The notes under the pieces were generated by a model. The model was given only the letters and a program-made list of their open reading frames with translations. It was not told the origin of the DNA and ran no database searches. From Verrucomicrobiales bacterium (GTDB lineage: Bacteria; Verrucomicrobiota; Verrucomicrobiia; Verrucomicrobiales; DEV007), in assembly GCA_002698785.1 (NCBI GenBank), contig PAAG01000026.1, positions 1-38,523 of the forward strand: a stretch of DNA of 38,523 nucleotides. Reading direction: 5' to 3'. The position numbers and the translations under genes were made by a program. This document shows positions 16,291 to 25,878 of this stretch, in pieces. Numbering within the stretch: the stretch's first letter is position 1; every line of letters starts with the position of its first letter.

Positions 16291-19200
16291 ATGATTAGAT
16301 CGGGAAACTTGGTAGATAGGAAAAGGCATCAGGTAACAGAGCAGAACAGAATTACGGTCGACAGAGGACCTAAGGAGCGGCTGGACGAACTCACAGATCT
16401 GGTCGCAAAGATCTGCGAAACTCCTGTCGCAAGGCTATCCATTCTCAAAGGAAAGAGCAAAATGTTCGAGGAACGCTATGGCACGGCGGTTGGCAAACAC
16501 CCGCTTGCCGCCTGTTTTTGCTCCTCCGATCTGAACGAGAGAAGGTCCGTCATCGTTGCCGACACGGTTCTCGATCGCCGTTTTCCGGATGATTTACCCT
16601 CTATCGGAGATAATCCGATTCGGTTTTACGCCGCCATCCCACTGATCACTCCAGACGAAGAGGTGCTGGGTGCGCTTTGTCTGGTGGACACAGTTCCTCG
16701 CGAGCTTACCCCACTACAGGTGGAAACGCTCGAAGTCACTTCGCGACAAATCATGGCGCAGTTGGAACTCCATCGCCAGAGCGGGCAGATCGCCGCAGAG
16801 GAGGCCCGGCTTCGAGTTGCTCTGGAGGCCGCGCAGATGAGTCCGTTCGAATGGGACCTCCGCGAAGATATGATTGTCCGCTTCCCGTCGGGCGACGAAA
16901 TAATGGGATTCGCCCCTGGAGAGAACGATGGCTCATTCGGCATGTTTTTGCAGCAGGTTCATCCCGAAGACCGAGCTGCTCTACGCGCAGCACTCGAGTC
17001 TGCCATGATGAACCGCATCCCGGTCGTGCACGAGTTTCGCATACACAATCAAGACGACGAGATACGATGGATCTCCGGTCACGGCGAGTACACCTATGAT
17101 GAGTCCGGGGCGCCGATACTGATGTTCGGCGTCATCCTCGATGTCACTGAACGGAAAGAATCCGAACTCCACATTAAGCGACTCAACCGTGTCTACTCAG
17201 TACTCGGAGAAGTGAATCAGACGATTACTCGAGAGCGAGTCCCCTCCAGACTGCTGGAAGCTTCCTGCAGAATCGCTGTCGAAAATGGCGGCTATCCTCT
17301 GGCCTGGATCGGCCTGCGGGAATCTGTCGATGCCGACCTGCAGGTAGCCGCATATGCAGGTGGCAGCCCGGTGTCACGCGAAGAAACCGAGAGGTTCCTC
17401 GTCCGGGAATGCACATCCGGTTGCTGGTGTGATGCCGATTCCAGCCCGACAGAGAGGCACACGGTCTGCACGATTACCGATAAGGTAAAAGATCCAGGAG
17501 ACAAGCACTCCACTTCCCTCGACAGAGAGTTTCGAACCAAGGTCCTCCTGCCCTTACTCATCGACGGAGAGGTTCTTGGCGTTTTCACGATCTATTCGCG
17601 CGAAACCGATTTCTTTGACGAAGAAGAATTGCAGCTCCTCGATGAACTGGCGATCGACATCTCTTTCGCCCTTGAGATTCGCAAACACGAAACGGAGAAA
17701 ATAGAGGTAAACCAAGCCCTCAAGAAGAGTGAAGAGCGACTATCCGCGGCTTTGAAATTAGCCCGCCTTAGTCATTGGCACTACGACGTCAAGACAGACA
17801 TCTTTCATTTCAACGATCACTTCTACCGACTCCTCCGCACCACTGCCGAAAGAGAAGGCGGCTACCAGATGTCGCCGGATCAGTATGCCGACCGCTTCCT
17901 CCCGTCGGATGAGAGTCACCTCGTTCGCACCGAAGCAGAGAAGGCCATCAAATCGCCGGACAAAGACTACAGCACGCAACTCGAGCACCGTGTGAACTTT
18001 GGCGACGGAACAACCGGATACCTCACGGTAAGAGTTTTCAAAGACCTCGACGAAGCCGGCAGAACAGTCGGCATCCACGGAGTGAATCAGGACATCACCG
18101 AACGCAAATTGAGCGAAAACGCCGTCAAAGATGCCGAGAGACGTTTCCGTGCTTTGATCGAACACAGCTCGGACTGCATCTCCCTGGTAGACAGGGATGG
18201 CAAGATTCTCTACCTCAGTTCCTCGATCGAATCCGTGGAAGGGTATGACAGTCAGGAACTTCTCGGAAAAAGCGACTTCACCAACGTTCATCCCGACGAC
18301 CTGCCCCAACTCCAGGAAACACGAAAACAACTGCTCGCAAAGCCTAACACCCCTCTTCCTGTGCTCTGGCGGGGCCGCCACCGAGACGGGCATTGGCTCT
18401 GGCTCGAAGGAGTCACCATCAACCTTCTCGATGACCCCGCGGTGGAAGCCATCGTCACGAACTACCGAGACATCACCGAGCGACGTGGATTGGAAAACGA
18501 ACTTCGTCAGGCCCAGAAAATGGAGGCCATCGGTCAACTCGCAGGGGGTGTCGCTCACGACTTCAACAACCTCTTGACTGTCATCCACGGATACGGATCG
18601 CTGCTGCTATCCGCCGAAAGGGATCGCACGAGAGACAACGAGTCCGCTTCGCTTATCGTGCAAGCAGCCGAGCGTGCCGTCAGCCTGACAAGACAACTAC
18701 TCGCCTTCAGCCGACGCCAGGTCATCCAGGCACAGGACCTCGACCTCAACGATAACATTGGCAAAGTCACTCGCATGCTGAAACGAATCCTCGGAGAAGA
18801 TGTCGAGTTCACGCAGAACCTCTCTCCATCCGACCTGTGGGTCCACGCAGATCCCGGAATGCTGGATCAGATTCTACTCAACCTCGCGGTCAACGCTCGC
18901 GACGCAATGCCCGACGGAGGAGAGCTCTCCATCGAGACAGGTTCTCGCAACGTTGATGAGAAAACAGCATCGACGATACCCGACTGCTCTGCCGGTGACT
19001 ACGTTTTCCTCCGCGTGTCGGACTCTGGGTGCGGCATAGCTCCCGAAGATCTCTCCCGGATTTACGAGCCCTTTTTCACGACCAAAGCACCAGGGAAAGG
19101 AACCGGACTGGGGCTTTCCACCGTATTCGGAATCGTAAAACAGCACGAGGGTACCATCCTCGTCGAAAGTGAAGTGGGAGTCGGCACGACATTCGAAATT

Positions 19201-19650
19201 CTCCTACCAGCTTGCGAAAAGAAAGAACCGGCGAAGGCCAAGACATCCATCGGCAATGCCAGGGTTCGCGGTGGAAATGAAAACATCCTCCTCGTCGAAG
19301 ATGAAAAGATCGTTCGCCAACTCGTCAGCAACATTCTCCGGCGGGCAGGTTACTCTGTATGGGAAGCAGCAAACGGGAGTGAAGCGCTCAAAATCTGGTC
19401 AGAGAGAACTGGCGACTTCGATATGCTGTTTACCGATATTGTAATGCCAGGTGGTATCAGCGGACTCGAGCTCTCCAAGAAAATGCACACCGTCTCTCCC
19501 GACCTGAAAGTCATCTACACGAGCGGATACAGTGCCGATGTCACGAGTAAGGAACTCTCCCTTCGCGCCGGGGAGAACTTCATCCAAAAGCCTGTCCCTA
19601 TACACGATCTCTTGAAGACCGTTCGTCGTTGCCTCGACGATAGCAATTGA
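16291..19650 (+). CDS. Hybrid sensor histidine kinase, GAF/PAS type (paralogue 1)
   Basis: A 1119-aa cytosolic hybrid histidine kinase with no membrane helix. In order: GAF (about 25-170, VLGALCLVDT), PAS/PAC (180-290, FGVILDVTERK), a second GAF (310-465, LGVFTIYS and [16 protein letters not shown]), PAS (480-610, [11 protein letters not shown]), PAS (615-740), HisKA with GGVAHDFNN and phospho-acceptor His756, an HATPase domain, and a C-terminal receiver with Asp1049 in [10 protein letters not shown]. The HATPase shows [25 protein letters not shown] and [10 protein letters not shown] chose ATG 16291 over the TTG at 16249 because the acceptor histidine then falls at residue 756, exactly as in the paralogue at 20974. 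No DNA-binding output is present, so phosphate must pass to a separate protein or stay in the receiver. It ends 16 bases from the convergent pseudoprotease gene. Confidence 0.93.
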   Translation: MIRSGNLVDRKRHQVTEQNRITVDRGPKERLDELTDLVAKICETPVARLSILKGKSKMFEERYGTAVGKHPLAACFCSSDLNERRSVIVADTVLDRRFPDDLPSIGDNPIRFYAAIPLITPDEEVLGALCLVDTVPRELTPLQVETLEVTSRQIMAQLELHRQSGQIAAEEARLRVALEAAQMSPFEWDLREDMIVRFPSGDEIMGFAPGENDGSFGMFLQQVHPEDRAALRAALESAMMNRIPVVHEFRIHNQDDEIRWISGHGEYTYDESGAPILMFGVILDVTERKESELHIKRLNRVYSVLGEVNQTITRERVPSRLLEASCRIAVENGGYPLAWIGLRESVDADLQVAAYAGGSPVSREETERFLVRECTSGCWCDADSSPTERHTVCTITDKVKDPGDKHSTSLDREFRTKVLLPLLIDGEVLGVFTIYSRETDFFDEEELQLLDELAIDISFALEIRKHETEKIEVNQALKKSEERLSAALKLARLSHWHYDVKTDIFHFNDHFYRLLRTTAEREGGYQMSPDQYADRFLPSDESHLVRTEAEKAIKSPDKDYSTQLEHRVNFGDGTTGYLTVRVFKDLDEAGRTVGIHGVNQDITERKLSENAVKDAERRFRALIEHSSDCISLVDRDGKILYLSSSIESVEGYDSQELLGKSDFTNVHPDDLPQLQETRKQLLAKPNTPLPVLWRGRHRDGHWLWLEGVTINLLDDPAVEAIVTNYRDITERRGLENELRQAQKMEAIGQLAGGVAHDFNNLLTVIHGYGSLLLSAERDRTRDNESASLIVQAAERAVSLTRQLLAFSRRQVIQAQDLDLNDNIGKVTRMLKRILGEDVEFTQNLSPSDLWVHADPGMLDQILLNLAVNARDAMPDGGELSIETGSRNVDEKTASTIPDCSAGDYVFLRVSDSGCGIAPEDLSRIYEPFFTTKAPGKGTGLGLSTVFGIVKQHEGTILVESEVGVGTTFEILLPACEKKEPAKAKTSIGNARVRGGNENILLVEDEKIVRQLVSNILRRAGYSVWEAANGSEALKIWSERTGDFDMLFTDIVMPGGISGLELSKKMHTVSPDLKVIYTSGYSADVTSKELSLRAGENFIQKPVPIHDLLKTVRRCLDDSN

Positions 19651-19666
19651 TACCTCTGTTAGAGAG

Positions 19667-20770
19667 TCATCGATCATTTCGTTGCTTCACCCGCTTGTGC
19701 TCGCGCACGAATATCGCTTTCGGCTGCCCAGATGATAGATCGAAAACAAGAAATGTGTCGGCTATTCCTTTGTAAAATTTTCCGCCCTTAAACAGTGCGA
19801 AACGAAATCTTACTGTCGTCGAACCGATCTGTTTTTCTGTGTCCAACGAGACATGGTCAACAGAGGAAATCGTATAATAACGCTCTGGCCATTTTAGCCG
19901 AAGCCCTTCGAGATCTTCGCGGATTTCTTCAAAGCTCTTAATACCCTGATTGTAATAGTCCACCTCATCATCGTAGATCGCGACTTCTTCTTCAACCGTC
20001 TCCGAATTCCCGAGAAGAACGTATTCTTCCCCTGCCTCTACAACACTTTGATAAAGTGCCGCCACGTCATCAGTGTCAGACCGCACTGGATCTCTGGGCC
20101 GTTTACTGGTTGAAACGATTCGCACAGTCGCCAGTTCCGCAAGGTCGGCGATCTCTTGGGGTGTTCGACGCCGGCCCTCTTTTTCAAAAGGGATACCTAG
20201 GTTTTGCAATTCGGTTGCTAATCTATTACTGGGAACAGCAAAATTCATTTCTAAAGGGCGTCCTGTTTTGCCAGTGACTCGATTGCTAGAAAGAGCTACC
20301 CCTACCACATTTCCATCTCGATTCAGGACAGGACCACCTATATTGCCCGGCTCCATAGAGACATCGATACGCAAGCGATCTCCCGCTCCGGTTGCATCCA
20401 CACCTCTCAACGAACCGGTTGATCCACTCATGGCACTACCAACTGAAAAAGACAGAGGAAACCCGAACACATGAACCGGATCATTGATTTCAACGCCAGA
20501 CGAATCACCCAAATCGAAACAATCTTCTGCAGAATACTCAATCTTCACACAAGCGAGATCGAGTTCGAAACTACGGAAAACTACCTCGCCCTCATAGCTA
20601 TATCCATCATTCGCGAGGACTGTCACTTCATCGCCTTCTCCTGCACACCGATCGCAAGTGACGATGTAACCGTCTCGGCTGATTAAAAAACCAGTCCCTC
20701 CCTGCTGAGCTAGCAAAGGGCCGCAGTTGATAATAAGTATCACTAGGTAAAGCAAGGAATAGCGAATCAT
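19667..20770 (-). CDS. Secreted HtrA-like pseudoprotease with NTF2-like C-terminal domain
   Basis: A 367-aa protein with an N-terminal signal peptide (about residues 1-21, ending GPLLAQ). Residues about 24-200 are a trypsin-like domain of the HtrA/DegP type: GTGFLISRDGYIVT, FELDLACVKI, FGFPLSFSVG, then RIDVSMEPGNIGGPVLNRDG. The catalytic positions are not intact. The usual TNxHVV histidine is Arg41 (TCDRCAG), the GNSGGP serine is Ile144 (GNIGGP), and only Asp71 remains. It should therefore bind but not cut peptides. No PDZ domain follows. The C-terminal part, about 230-360 (DEVDYYNQGIKSFEEI, KWPERYYTI, VRFRFALFKGGKFYKG), resembles an NTF2/SnoaL-like cone fold. It is placed between two paralogous histidine kinases. 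An extracytoplasmic sensor or scaffold role is inferred, but the kinases have no outer domain to receive it directly. Confidence 0.85.
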   Translation of the reverse strand: MIRYSLLYLVILIINCGPLLAQQGGTGFLISRDGYIVTCDRCAGEGDEVTVLANDGYSYEGEVVFRSFELDLACVKIEYSAEDCFDLGDSSGVEINDPVHVFGFPLSFSVGSAMSGSTGSLRGVDATGAGDRLRIDVSMEPGNIGGPVLNRDGNVVGVALSSNRVTGKTGRPLEMNFAVPSNRLATELQNLGIPFEKEGRRRTPQEIADLAELATVRIVSTSKRPRDPVRSDTDDVAALYQSVVEAGEEYVLLGNSETVEEEVAIYDDEVDYYNQGIKSFEEIREDLEGLRLKWPERYYTISSVDHVSLDTEKQIGSTTVRFRFALFKGGKFYKGIADTFLVFDLSSGQPKAIFVREHKRVKQRNDR

Positions 20771-20973
20771 TCCCGTATAATATCAAAGATTCCATCCCTG
20801 TCTGGTAAAACTGCCTCCTGTCTGCAGGCAGAGTTTTGATCGGCCGATATCAGATGTCGCTTTGGATACATTTCGATGCTCAAACCAAAGTATAATATTT
20901 ACGGTATTTACAATTTTTCACTAATAGGGTAAAATAGTTCACAGATTGTCCCTGGGGGCAGGAAGAGGGCTGA
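20771..20973. promoter_or_regulatory. Divergent regulatory region of pseudoprotease and histidine kinase genes
   Basis: Contains an inverted repeat, CTGCCT and AGGCAG arms at 20811-20816 and 20826-20831 with further A/T pairing outside. It is placed about 45 bases from the pseudoprotease ATG and may be an operator. On the plus side it holds the promoter listed separately. The histidine kinase ATG at 20974 is preceded by AGGAAGAGGG, a good ribosome-binding site. Confidence 0.35.
20907..20935 (+). promoter_or_regulatory. Sigma70-like promoter of histidine kinase 2
   Basis: TTTACA (20907-20912) and TAAAAT (20930-20935) each match the consensus at five of six bases and are separated by 17 bases, in a locally AT-rich stretch. 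Transcription would start near 20942, about 30 bases before the ATG at 20974. Confidence 0.5.
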
Positions 20974-23900
20974 ATGATCTTATTGAAAAAAACAACAACC
21001 CGGAAACCACAGGCGGGTGCGCTCCAGAATTATCAGATTCTTGATGCTACGCCTGATCGATCTCTGAGTAAGTTGACCGCTCTGGTTGCGCAGCTTTGCG
21101 ATGCTCCGATCTGTGTGATTTCGATTGTGGAGGAAAAACGGCAGTGGTTCAAATCGCGCTTTGGGCTCAATGTGAGTCAGTCCTCTCGCAAGAATCCCTT
21201 TGGGCTTCACCTTCCCGAAAATGGGGAAATGCTGATTATCCCGAATTGCGATCGCGATCCTCGCTTCGATGGAAAAATCGTGATTCCCGGTGGTGATGCG
21301 ATTCGTTTTTTTGCAGGGACTCCCCTGCTCACACAGGATGGGCAGATGCTCGGTGCCCTGTGCGTGATGGATACCGTCAGTCGTGGCCTGACAAAGCTGC
21401 AGATGGAAACCCTGCAAGTGACCAGCCAACAGGTGATCTACCATCTTGAGCTGCGGCGGCAAAGCCAGACGATGGCCGCGAATGAATCGCGCCTGCGCAT
21501 CGCTCTCGACGCGGCGCAGATGGGACCGTTCGAGTGGGATCTTCGTGATGATACCATTTCCCAGTATGAGAATAGTGATAGGATTCTTGGCTTTGCCCCG
21601 AACGAATTCGATGGTTCTTTCCGGATGTTCGCGGAGCGGGTTCATCCCGACGACCTGGAACCTCTGAAGGCTACGCTGCAAGCAGCAATGATCTATCGTT
21701 CGCCGGCGGTGTATGAGTTTCGGGTGATCGACTCTTCGGGTGAAATTCGTTGGGTATCTGGTCAGGGTGAGTATTCGTTCAATGAGGACGGCACGCCGAT
21801 CTTTCTTTCGGGCGTCATTCTCGATGTTACCAAACGAAAGCATGAGGAGCTGCGGGCGCAGCGGATGAATGGCGTGCAGGCGTTTCTCGGTGAGGTGAAC
21901 CAGGCGATTACTCGCGAGGCGAGTAATAATGAGCTGCTGGAGATCTCCTGCCGGACGGCGGTGGAAAAAGGTGGCTACCAGATGGCGTGGATTGGGTTGC
22001 GGAAATCGGTTCGTGCGCCGCTGCGGATGGAGGCGTTCGCTGGGGGGAATGATAGTATTCGTCAGGGTATTGAGGAGTATCTCGATCTCGAGCAGGCTTC
22101 TGCGGCGAAGAGTTCTTTGGAAGTGTTTCGGGATCAGTCGCATCTCGTGTGCCATGACCTTGGCGAGCCGGTAGGTCCGGCGGCGTGGCGGTCGGCGGCG
22201 CAGGGACAGGGTTACCAGTCGATGGTGGCATTTCCGATTCGGGTGGAGGGTGAGATTCTTGGCGTTTTTACGATCTATTCGAAGGAGCAGGAGAGTTTTC
22301 TGGATGAGGAGCTGAGGCTGCTCGATGAGCTGGCGATCGATATTTCATTCGCGTTGGAGATTCGAAAACGGGACCGGGAAAAGCTCCACTTTACCGAGGC
22401 GCTGAAGGAGAGCACCGCGAAGCTGTCGGATGCGATGAAGATCGCTCGGCTGGCGCATTGGGAATACAATCTGGAGAAAGATCTCTTTCACTTTAATGAT
22501 CATTTCTATGATCTGCTGCGGACGTCGGCGGAGGAACAGGGTGGCTATTTTCTGTCGCCCGATGAGTATGCCGAGCGATTCTTGCCCGAGGAAGAGCGGG
22601 ACACGGTGCGGTCGGAAATGACGAAGGCGCTGCAGACGGAGGACCTGAGCTACAATGTCCAGCTAGAGCACAAGGTGATTTTGGGTGATGGGTTAGAGGG
22701 GTATTTCTCGGTCCGGGTGTTTGCGGAAAAAGATCATACTGGTCGGACTGTCAGGTATCATGGAGTGAACCAGGATATCACGGAGCGGAAGCTGGCGGAG
22801 GATGCGGCGACAAAGGCGCAGCGGCGTTTCCGGGCGCTGATCGAGCATAGTTCGGACATCATTCTGCTGGTGGATCGTGATGGGAGTATCATTTATTCCA
22901 GCCCCGCGGTGCAAGCGGTGGAGGGCTATTCGAGTGAGGAGCTGACCTTTCAGAACTATTTGGACAATGTGCATCCCGAGGATGTGCAGGCGGTGAAGGA
23001 TACGAAGGAGAAGTTGCTGGAGAATCCTGACAAGCCCTTCCCCGTCACGTGGCGGAGGCAGCACAAGAATGGGAACTGGCTGTGGCTGGAAGGCGTTTCC
23101 ATCAACCTGCTCGACGATCCTGCGGTGGGTGCGATCGTGACGAATTACCGGGACATCACCGGGCGCCGACAGTTGGAGGATGATTTGCGACAGGCGCAGA
23201 AGATGGAGGCGATCGGACGTCTTGCGGGCGGTGTGGCGCACGACTTTAATAACCTGCTCACGGTGATCAATGGCTATGGTACCCTTCTCATCAATGATGA
23301 GCCGGATGCGGAGCGTACGAAGGAAGCAGGAACGTTGATCGTGCAGGCGGCGGAACGGGCGTCGAGCCTGACACGACAGCTGCTGGCCTTCAGTCGTCGC
23401 CAGGTGATCCAGGCGAAGGATCTGAACCTGAACGAGAATGTGTCTAACATTGCCATGATGCTGAAGCGTATCCTTGGTGAGGATGTGCAGTTGGATCTGC
23501 ACGAGTCGAGTGCGAAGCTGTGGGTGCATGCGGATCCGGGGATGCTGGACCAGATCCTTTTGAATCTTGCGGTGAATGCGCGCGATGCGATGCCGGAGGG
23601 TGGTAAGCTGACGATCGAAACGAAGACGCGCGAGCTGACGGCGAAGGATCTGGAATCGCTGCCGGATTGTGTGCCGGGCGAGTATGCGAGCCTGCGGGTG
23701 ACGGATACGGGCTGCGGAATTTCGGAGGAGAATATGTCGCGCATTTTCGAGCCTTTCTTTACGACGAAGGATCCTGGCAAAGGCACCGGGCTCGGGCTGG
23801 CGACGGTGTTTGGTATCGTGAATCAGCACAAGGGAACGGTGCAGGTGGAGAGCGAGGTGGATGTGGGCACGACGTTCGACATTTTGATTCCCATCATCGA

Positions 23901-24351
23901 GTACGAGGAGAAGGAGGAAGGCCCAACAGCGGGTGGCGACCGGCAGGTTGCTATCGGCGGCAAGGAGAAGATCCTGCTGGTCGAGGACGAGCAACCGGTG
24001 CGCCTGCTGGTGCGCAATGTATTGGAGCGCGCAGGCTATGAGATCCTGGAAGCCTCGAACGGCGAGGAGGCTTTGGAAGTATGGGAGTCGGCGGGCGGTG
24101 ATATCGATCTTTTGTTTACGGATATTGTGATGCCGGGCGGCATGAGCGGTCTCGATCTTTCGAATCAGATTCGCCAGCGGTGCCCCGACCTGCGGGCGAT
24201 CTTTACAAGCGGTTACAGTGCGGATATTGCGGGGCAGGAGTTGTCATTACGTCCGGGTGAAAATTTCGTGCAAAAGCCGATTCCGATTTATCAGTTGCTG
24301 AAAACGGTGCGGAATTGTTTTGATGAGGATGGGGTGGCTCTTCCTTCTTGA
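20974..24351 (+). CDS. Hybrid sensor histidine kinase, GAF/PAS type (paralogue 2)
   Basis: A 1125-aa cytosolic hybrid histidine kinase with the same domain order as the gene at 16291: GAF (LGALCVMDT), PAS/PAC ([11 protein letters not shown]), GAF (LGVFTIYS), PAS ([11 protein letters not shown]), PAS, HisKA (GGVAHDFNN, His756), HATPase and receiver. The HATPase shows [25 protein letters not shown] and GKGTGLGLA. The receiver's Asp1050 lies in [10 protein letters not shown]. The two are colinear: the acceptor histidine has the same residue number and the receiver Asp differs by one. The second GAF domain is the most diverged region, which suggests different ligands. The start ATG has a good ribosome-binding site and a sigma70-like promoter. 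Codon choice is more GC-ending with more G-rich codons than in the paralogue, so the copies are not recent. A downstream response regulator is not visible in the window. Confidence 0.94.
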   Translation: MILLKKTTTRKPQAGALQNYQILDATPDRSLSKLTALVAQLCDAPICVISIVEEKRQWFKSRFGLNVSQSSRKNPFGLHLPENGEMLIIPNCDRDPRFDGKIVIPGGDAIRFFAGTPLLTQDGQMLGALCVMDTVSRGLTKLQMETLQVTSQQVIYHLELRRQSQTMAANESRLRIALDAAQMGPFEWDLRDDTISQYENSDRILGFAPNEFDGSFRMFAERVHPDDLEPLKATLQAAMIYRSPAVYEFRVIDSSGEIRWVSGQGEYSFNEDGTPIFLSGVILDVTKRKHEELRAQRMNGVQAFLGEVNQAITREASNNELLEISCRTAVEKGGYQMAWIGLRKSVRAPLRMEAFAGGNDSIRQGIEEYLDLEQASAAKSSLEVFRDQSHLVCHDLGEPVGPAAWRSAAQGQGYQSMVAFPIRVEGEILGVFTIYSKEQESFLDEELRLLDELAIDISFALEIRKRDREKLHFTEALKESTAKLSDAMKIARLAHWEYNLEKDLFHFNDHFYDLLRTSAEEQGGYFLSPDEYAERFLPEEERDTVRSEMTKALQTEDLSYNVQLEHKVILGDGLEGYFSVRVFAEKDHTGRTVRYHGVNQDITERKLAEDAATKAQRRFRALIEHSSDIILLVDRDGSIIYSSPAVQAVEGYSSEELTFQNYLDNVHPEDVQAVKDTKEKLLENPDKPFPVTWRRQHKNGNWLWLEGVSINLLDDPAVGAIVTNYRDITGRRQLEDDLRQAQKMEAIGRLAGGVAHDFNNLLTVINGYGTLLINDEPDAERTKEAGTLIVQAAERASSLTRQLLAFSRRQVIQAKDLNLNENVSNIAMMLKRILGEDVQLDLHESSAKLWVHADPGMLDQILLNLAVNARDAMPEGGKLTIETKTRELTAKDLESLPDCVPGEYASLRVTDTGCGISEENMSRIFEPFFTTKDPGKGTGLGLATVFGIVNQHKGTVQVESEVDVGTTFDILIPIIEYEEKEEGPTAGGDRQVAIGGKEKILLVEDEQPVRLLVRNVLERAGYEILEASNGEEALEVWESAGGDIDLLFTDIVMPGGMSGLDLSNQIRQRCPDLRAIFTSGYSADIAGQELSLRPGENFVQKPIPIYQLLKTVRNCFDEDGVALPS

Positions 24352-24370
24352 AGGGAGGAGGCACAAAGGG

Positions 24371-24531
24371 ATTTCAGGAGGTAGAAGTTGGAAGCTGGGA
24401 GGTAGAATGTTGTTGGCTCGAGCGTTGGTTGGTGGTTAGAAAAAGATAAAGAGTAAGATAAGGATAAAGGATTTCAGGAGTTAGAAGCTGGGAGCTGGGA
24501 GGTAGAATGTGGTTGGCTCGGGCGTTGATTG
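24371..24531. repeat. Direct repeat, two copies 100 bases apart
   Basis: About 62 bases starting ATTTCAGGAG at 24371 recur starting ATTTCAGGAG at 24471, with about six differences (near 90 percent identity). Each includes CTGGGAGGTAGAATGT and TTGGCTCG. The 38 bases between copies are purine-rich. Confidence 0.75.
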
Positions 24532-24692
24532 GTTTGTTGGGCGGGGAGTAGGAGTATGATTAGGGGTAGGAGAATGAGGTTGTGGATTCGCCCCTGCTTT
24601 GTTTTCGGAAATGATCCGTTCTTCGCCACGGCTACGAAGGACCAATGGCCCCGCAGTCGCGGGATTCCGCCGGGGCGGAAGGAGTATTTTCA

Positions 24693-24823
24693 AAATGATG
24701 GGAAATGATAGTGGATTGCGTTTTTCGTCATTTTCCGGTGTTTTGTGGGCGTTTGTGTTTTGTAAATCGCTCAGGCTGTGTTGATTGGGTGTTTTTGAGG
24801 AGGCGGTCATCTGCCCATCATTT
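24693..24823. repeat. Inverted-repeat element copy 2 (AAATGATGGG arms)
   Basis: Perfect 10-base inverted arms at 24693-24702 and 24814-24823, identical to those at 12735-12796. The interior here is about 111 bases and has no coding frame, so length differs between copies. Further TCATTTCGG and GTGCTTTTTGC strings follow outside the second arm. Confidence 0.45.
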
Positions 24824-24962
24824 CCGGACTTTTGTTATCATTTCGGGGTTTTGGGGTGCTTTTTGCAGGGAATTGGGGTGTTTGTGTGAGTGTCGCGTTT
24901 CGAGAGGGTTTTTGCGCCCTTCATTCTAACACAACACTAAGGGAGTTGGAAGGATGAAGTAT

Positions 24963-25817
24963 CTAGTCGGAACTCTTGCGCTTTACTTCATTCAACGTCT
25001 TCCCGTTTGTGTACTTCCAGGCTTCCCAGCCGTTGACGTTCCAACCCAAGACCGTCATTGCCGCCCGGCTGGGCGAATGAAACGTGATGTTTCTGGAAAA
25101 TCGCACCGTCTCTTCGTCGATCGCCTCCAGGATGCCGTCCGCGATGAGTGCATTGCGCCAGTTCGCATAGGCTTCGGTAAAACCGGGACCTGACTCTCGA
25201 TTTCCAATCGAACCTTCGAATACGGTTAGCCCGTCCTCCGTATACTCCCCTCTCGCGTCGGCTTTCTTTCCTTTGCAATACAGAATATCTTTCGATTTGG
25301 GTTTTGGCACTCGATCGAAGACTGGATACCCCAAAGTCGAGATCAATGTCTTGAGGGATTCGAAATGGTCCATCAGATCCGCGATCACCGGCTCTGACAC
25401 GTGGGACAGGGTTGGGGTATTCGCGTTTTCAAGCTTGTAGCGGCCTGTCTTCTTTGCCTCTTCATGGCAAAAAGATTCTAAATACTTCACATGCGCTTTT
25501 GTGAAATCTGCCGTCTTCGAAATGCAGACGATCGACAGATTCCACCAGTCCTTATTTTTGTTGTGCTGTTTGATCCGGGTAGCAAAATTTTCTGCTTCCC
25601 CGATGTAGAGTTGTGGGAGACTTCCGCCGTCATCTGGTTCGCCGAAGAGGAAATAGAGCCCGACGTTTTCGAGCTCGGGACGGGTTAGTGCAAAGTCCAA
25701 TTCCGCCCGTGGAACGGAGATCGCTTGCACTGTCCGACTCGTAAATTCGGCGATGCGGACGCTGCGCGGGTTGCCGTCGGGGAGGAAGATCTGGATGGTT
25801 TTGCCTTTTGGGGTCAT
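24963..25817 (-). CDS. GIY-YIG nuclease-like protein with DUF4357 domain
   Basis: A 284-aa protein. After a short N-terminal domain (GKTIQIFLPDGNPRSVRIAE, residues 5-24) it has a GIY-YIG module: GLY at 53-55 and YIG at 71-73, with the usual arginine at 81 (ATRIKQHN) and a glutamate in KYLESFC near 113. The C-terminal part (VFEGS, then GFTEAYANWRNALIADGIL) matches DUF4357, which often follows this module in defence and restriction-associated proteins. The family would cleave or nick DNA. I chose ATG 25817 because family members start just before the GKTIQIFLPDG motif. A GTG at 25874, 4 bases after the upstream stop, would add 19 residues and is the alternative. It is the last gene of the five-gene hsdR-to-nuclease run, so it is probably an accessory nuclease. 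Confidence 0.85.
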   Translation of the reverse strand: MTPKGKTIQIFLPDGNPRSVRIAEFTSRTVQAISVPRAELDFALTRPELENVGLYFLFGEPDDGGSLPQLYIGEAENFATRIKQHNKNKDWWNLSIVCISKTADFTKAHVKYLESFCHEEAKKTGRYKLENANTPTLSHVSEPVIADLMDHFESLKTLISTLGYPVFDRVPKPKSKDILYCKGKKADARGEYTEDGLTVFEGSIGNRESGPGFTEAYANWRNALIADGILEAIDEETVRFSRNITFHSPSRAAMTVLGWNVNGWEAWKYTNGKTLNEVKRKSSD

Positions 25818-25878
25818 TGAGTCGTTCACAATCAGGAATGATCTCAGTGTATCAATATTTTTGGGTTTGTGCACTCCA

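Larger units (their letters stand above)
24352..24962. other. Repeat-rich intergenic region between convergent genes
   Basis: About 610 bases without a believable gene. It contains a direct repeat with 100-base period (24371-24531), a second copy of the AAATGATGGG inverted-repeat element (24693-24823) and a GC-rich dyad, GCCCCG with CGGGGC (about 24648-24677). It should contain the terminators of both neighbouring genes, but no U-tract hairpin was recognised. Confidence 0.5.

Noticed and set aside
17758-18588. 276-codon minus-strand frame opposite histidine kinase 1
   Set aside because: Antisense to the PAS domains. No start context and no motif.
20980-22155. 391-codon minus-strand open frame opposite histidine kinase 2
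   Set aside because: It is antisense to clear GAF/PAS coding sequence. Its translation is His/Arg/Leu-rich with no motif and arises from the GC-biased codons of the real gene.
22693-23994. 433-codon minus-strand open frame opposite histidine kinase 2
   Set aside because: Antisense to the PAS, HisKA and HATPase region. Composition is His/Arg/Leu-rich and no domain is visible.
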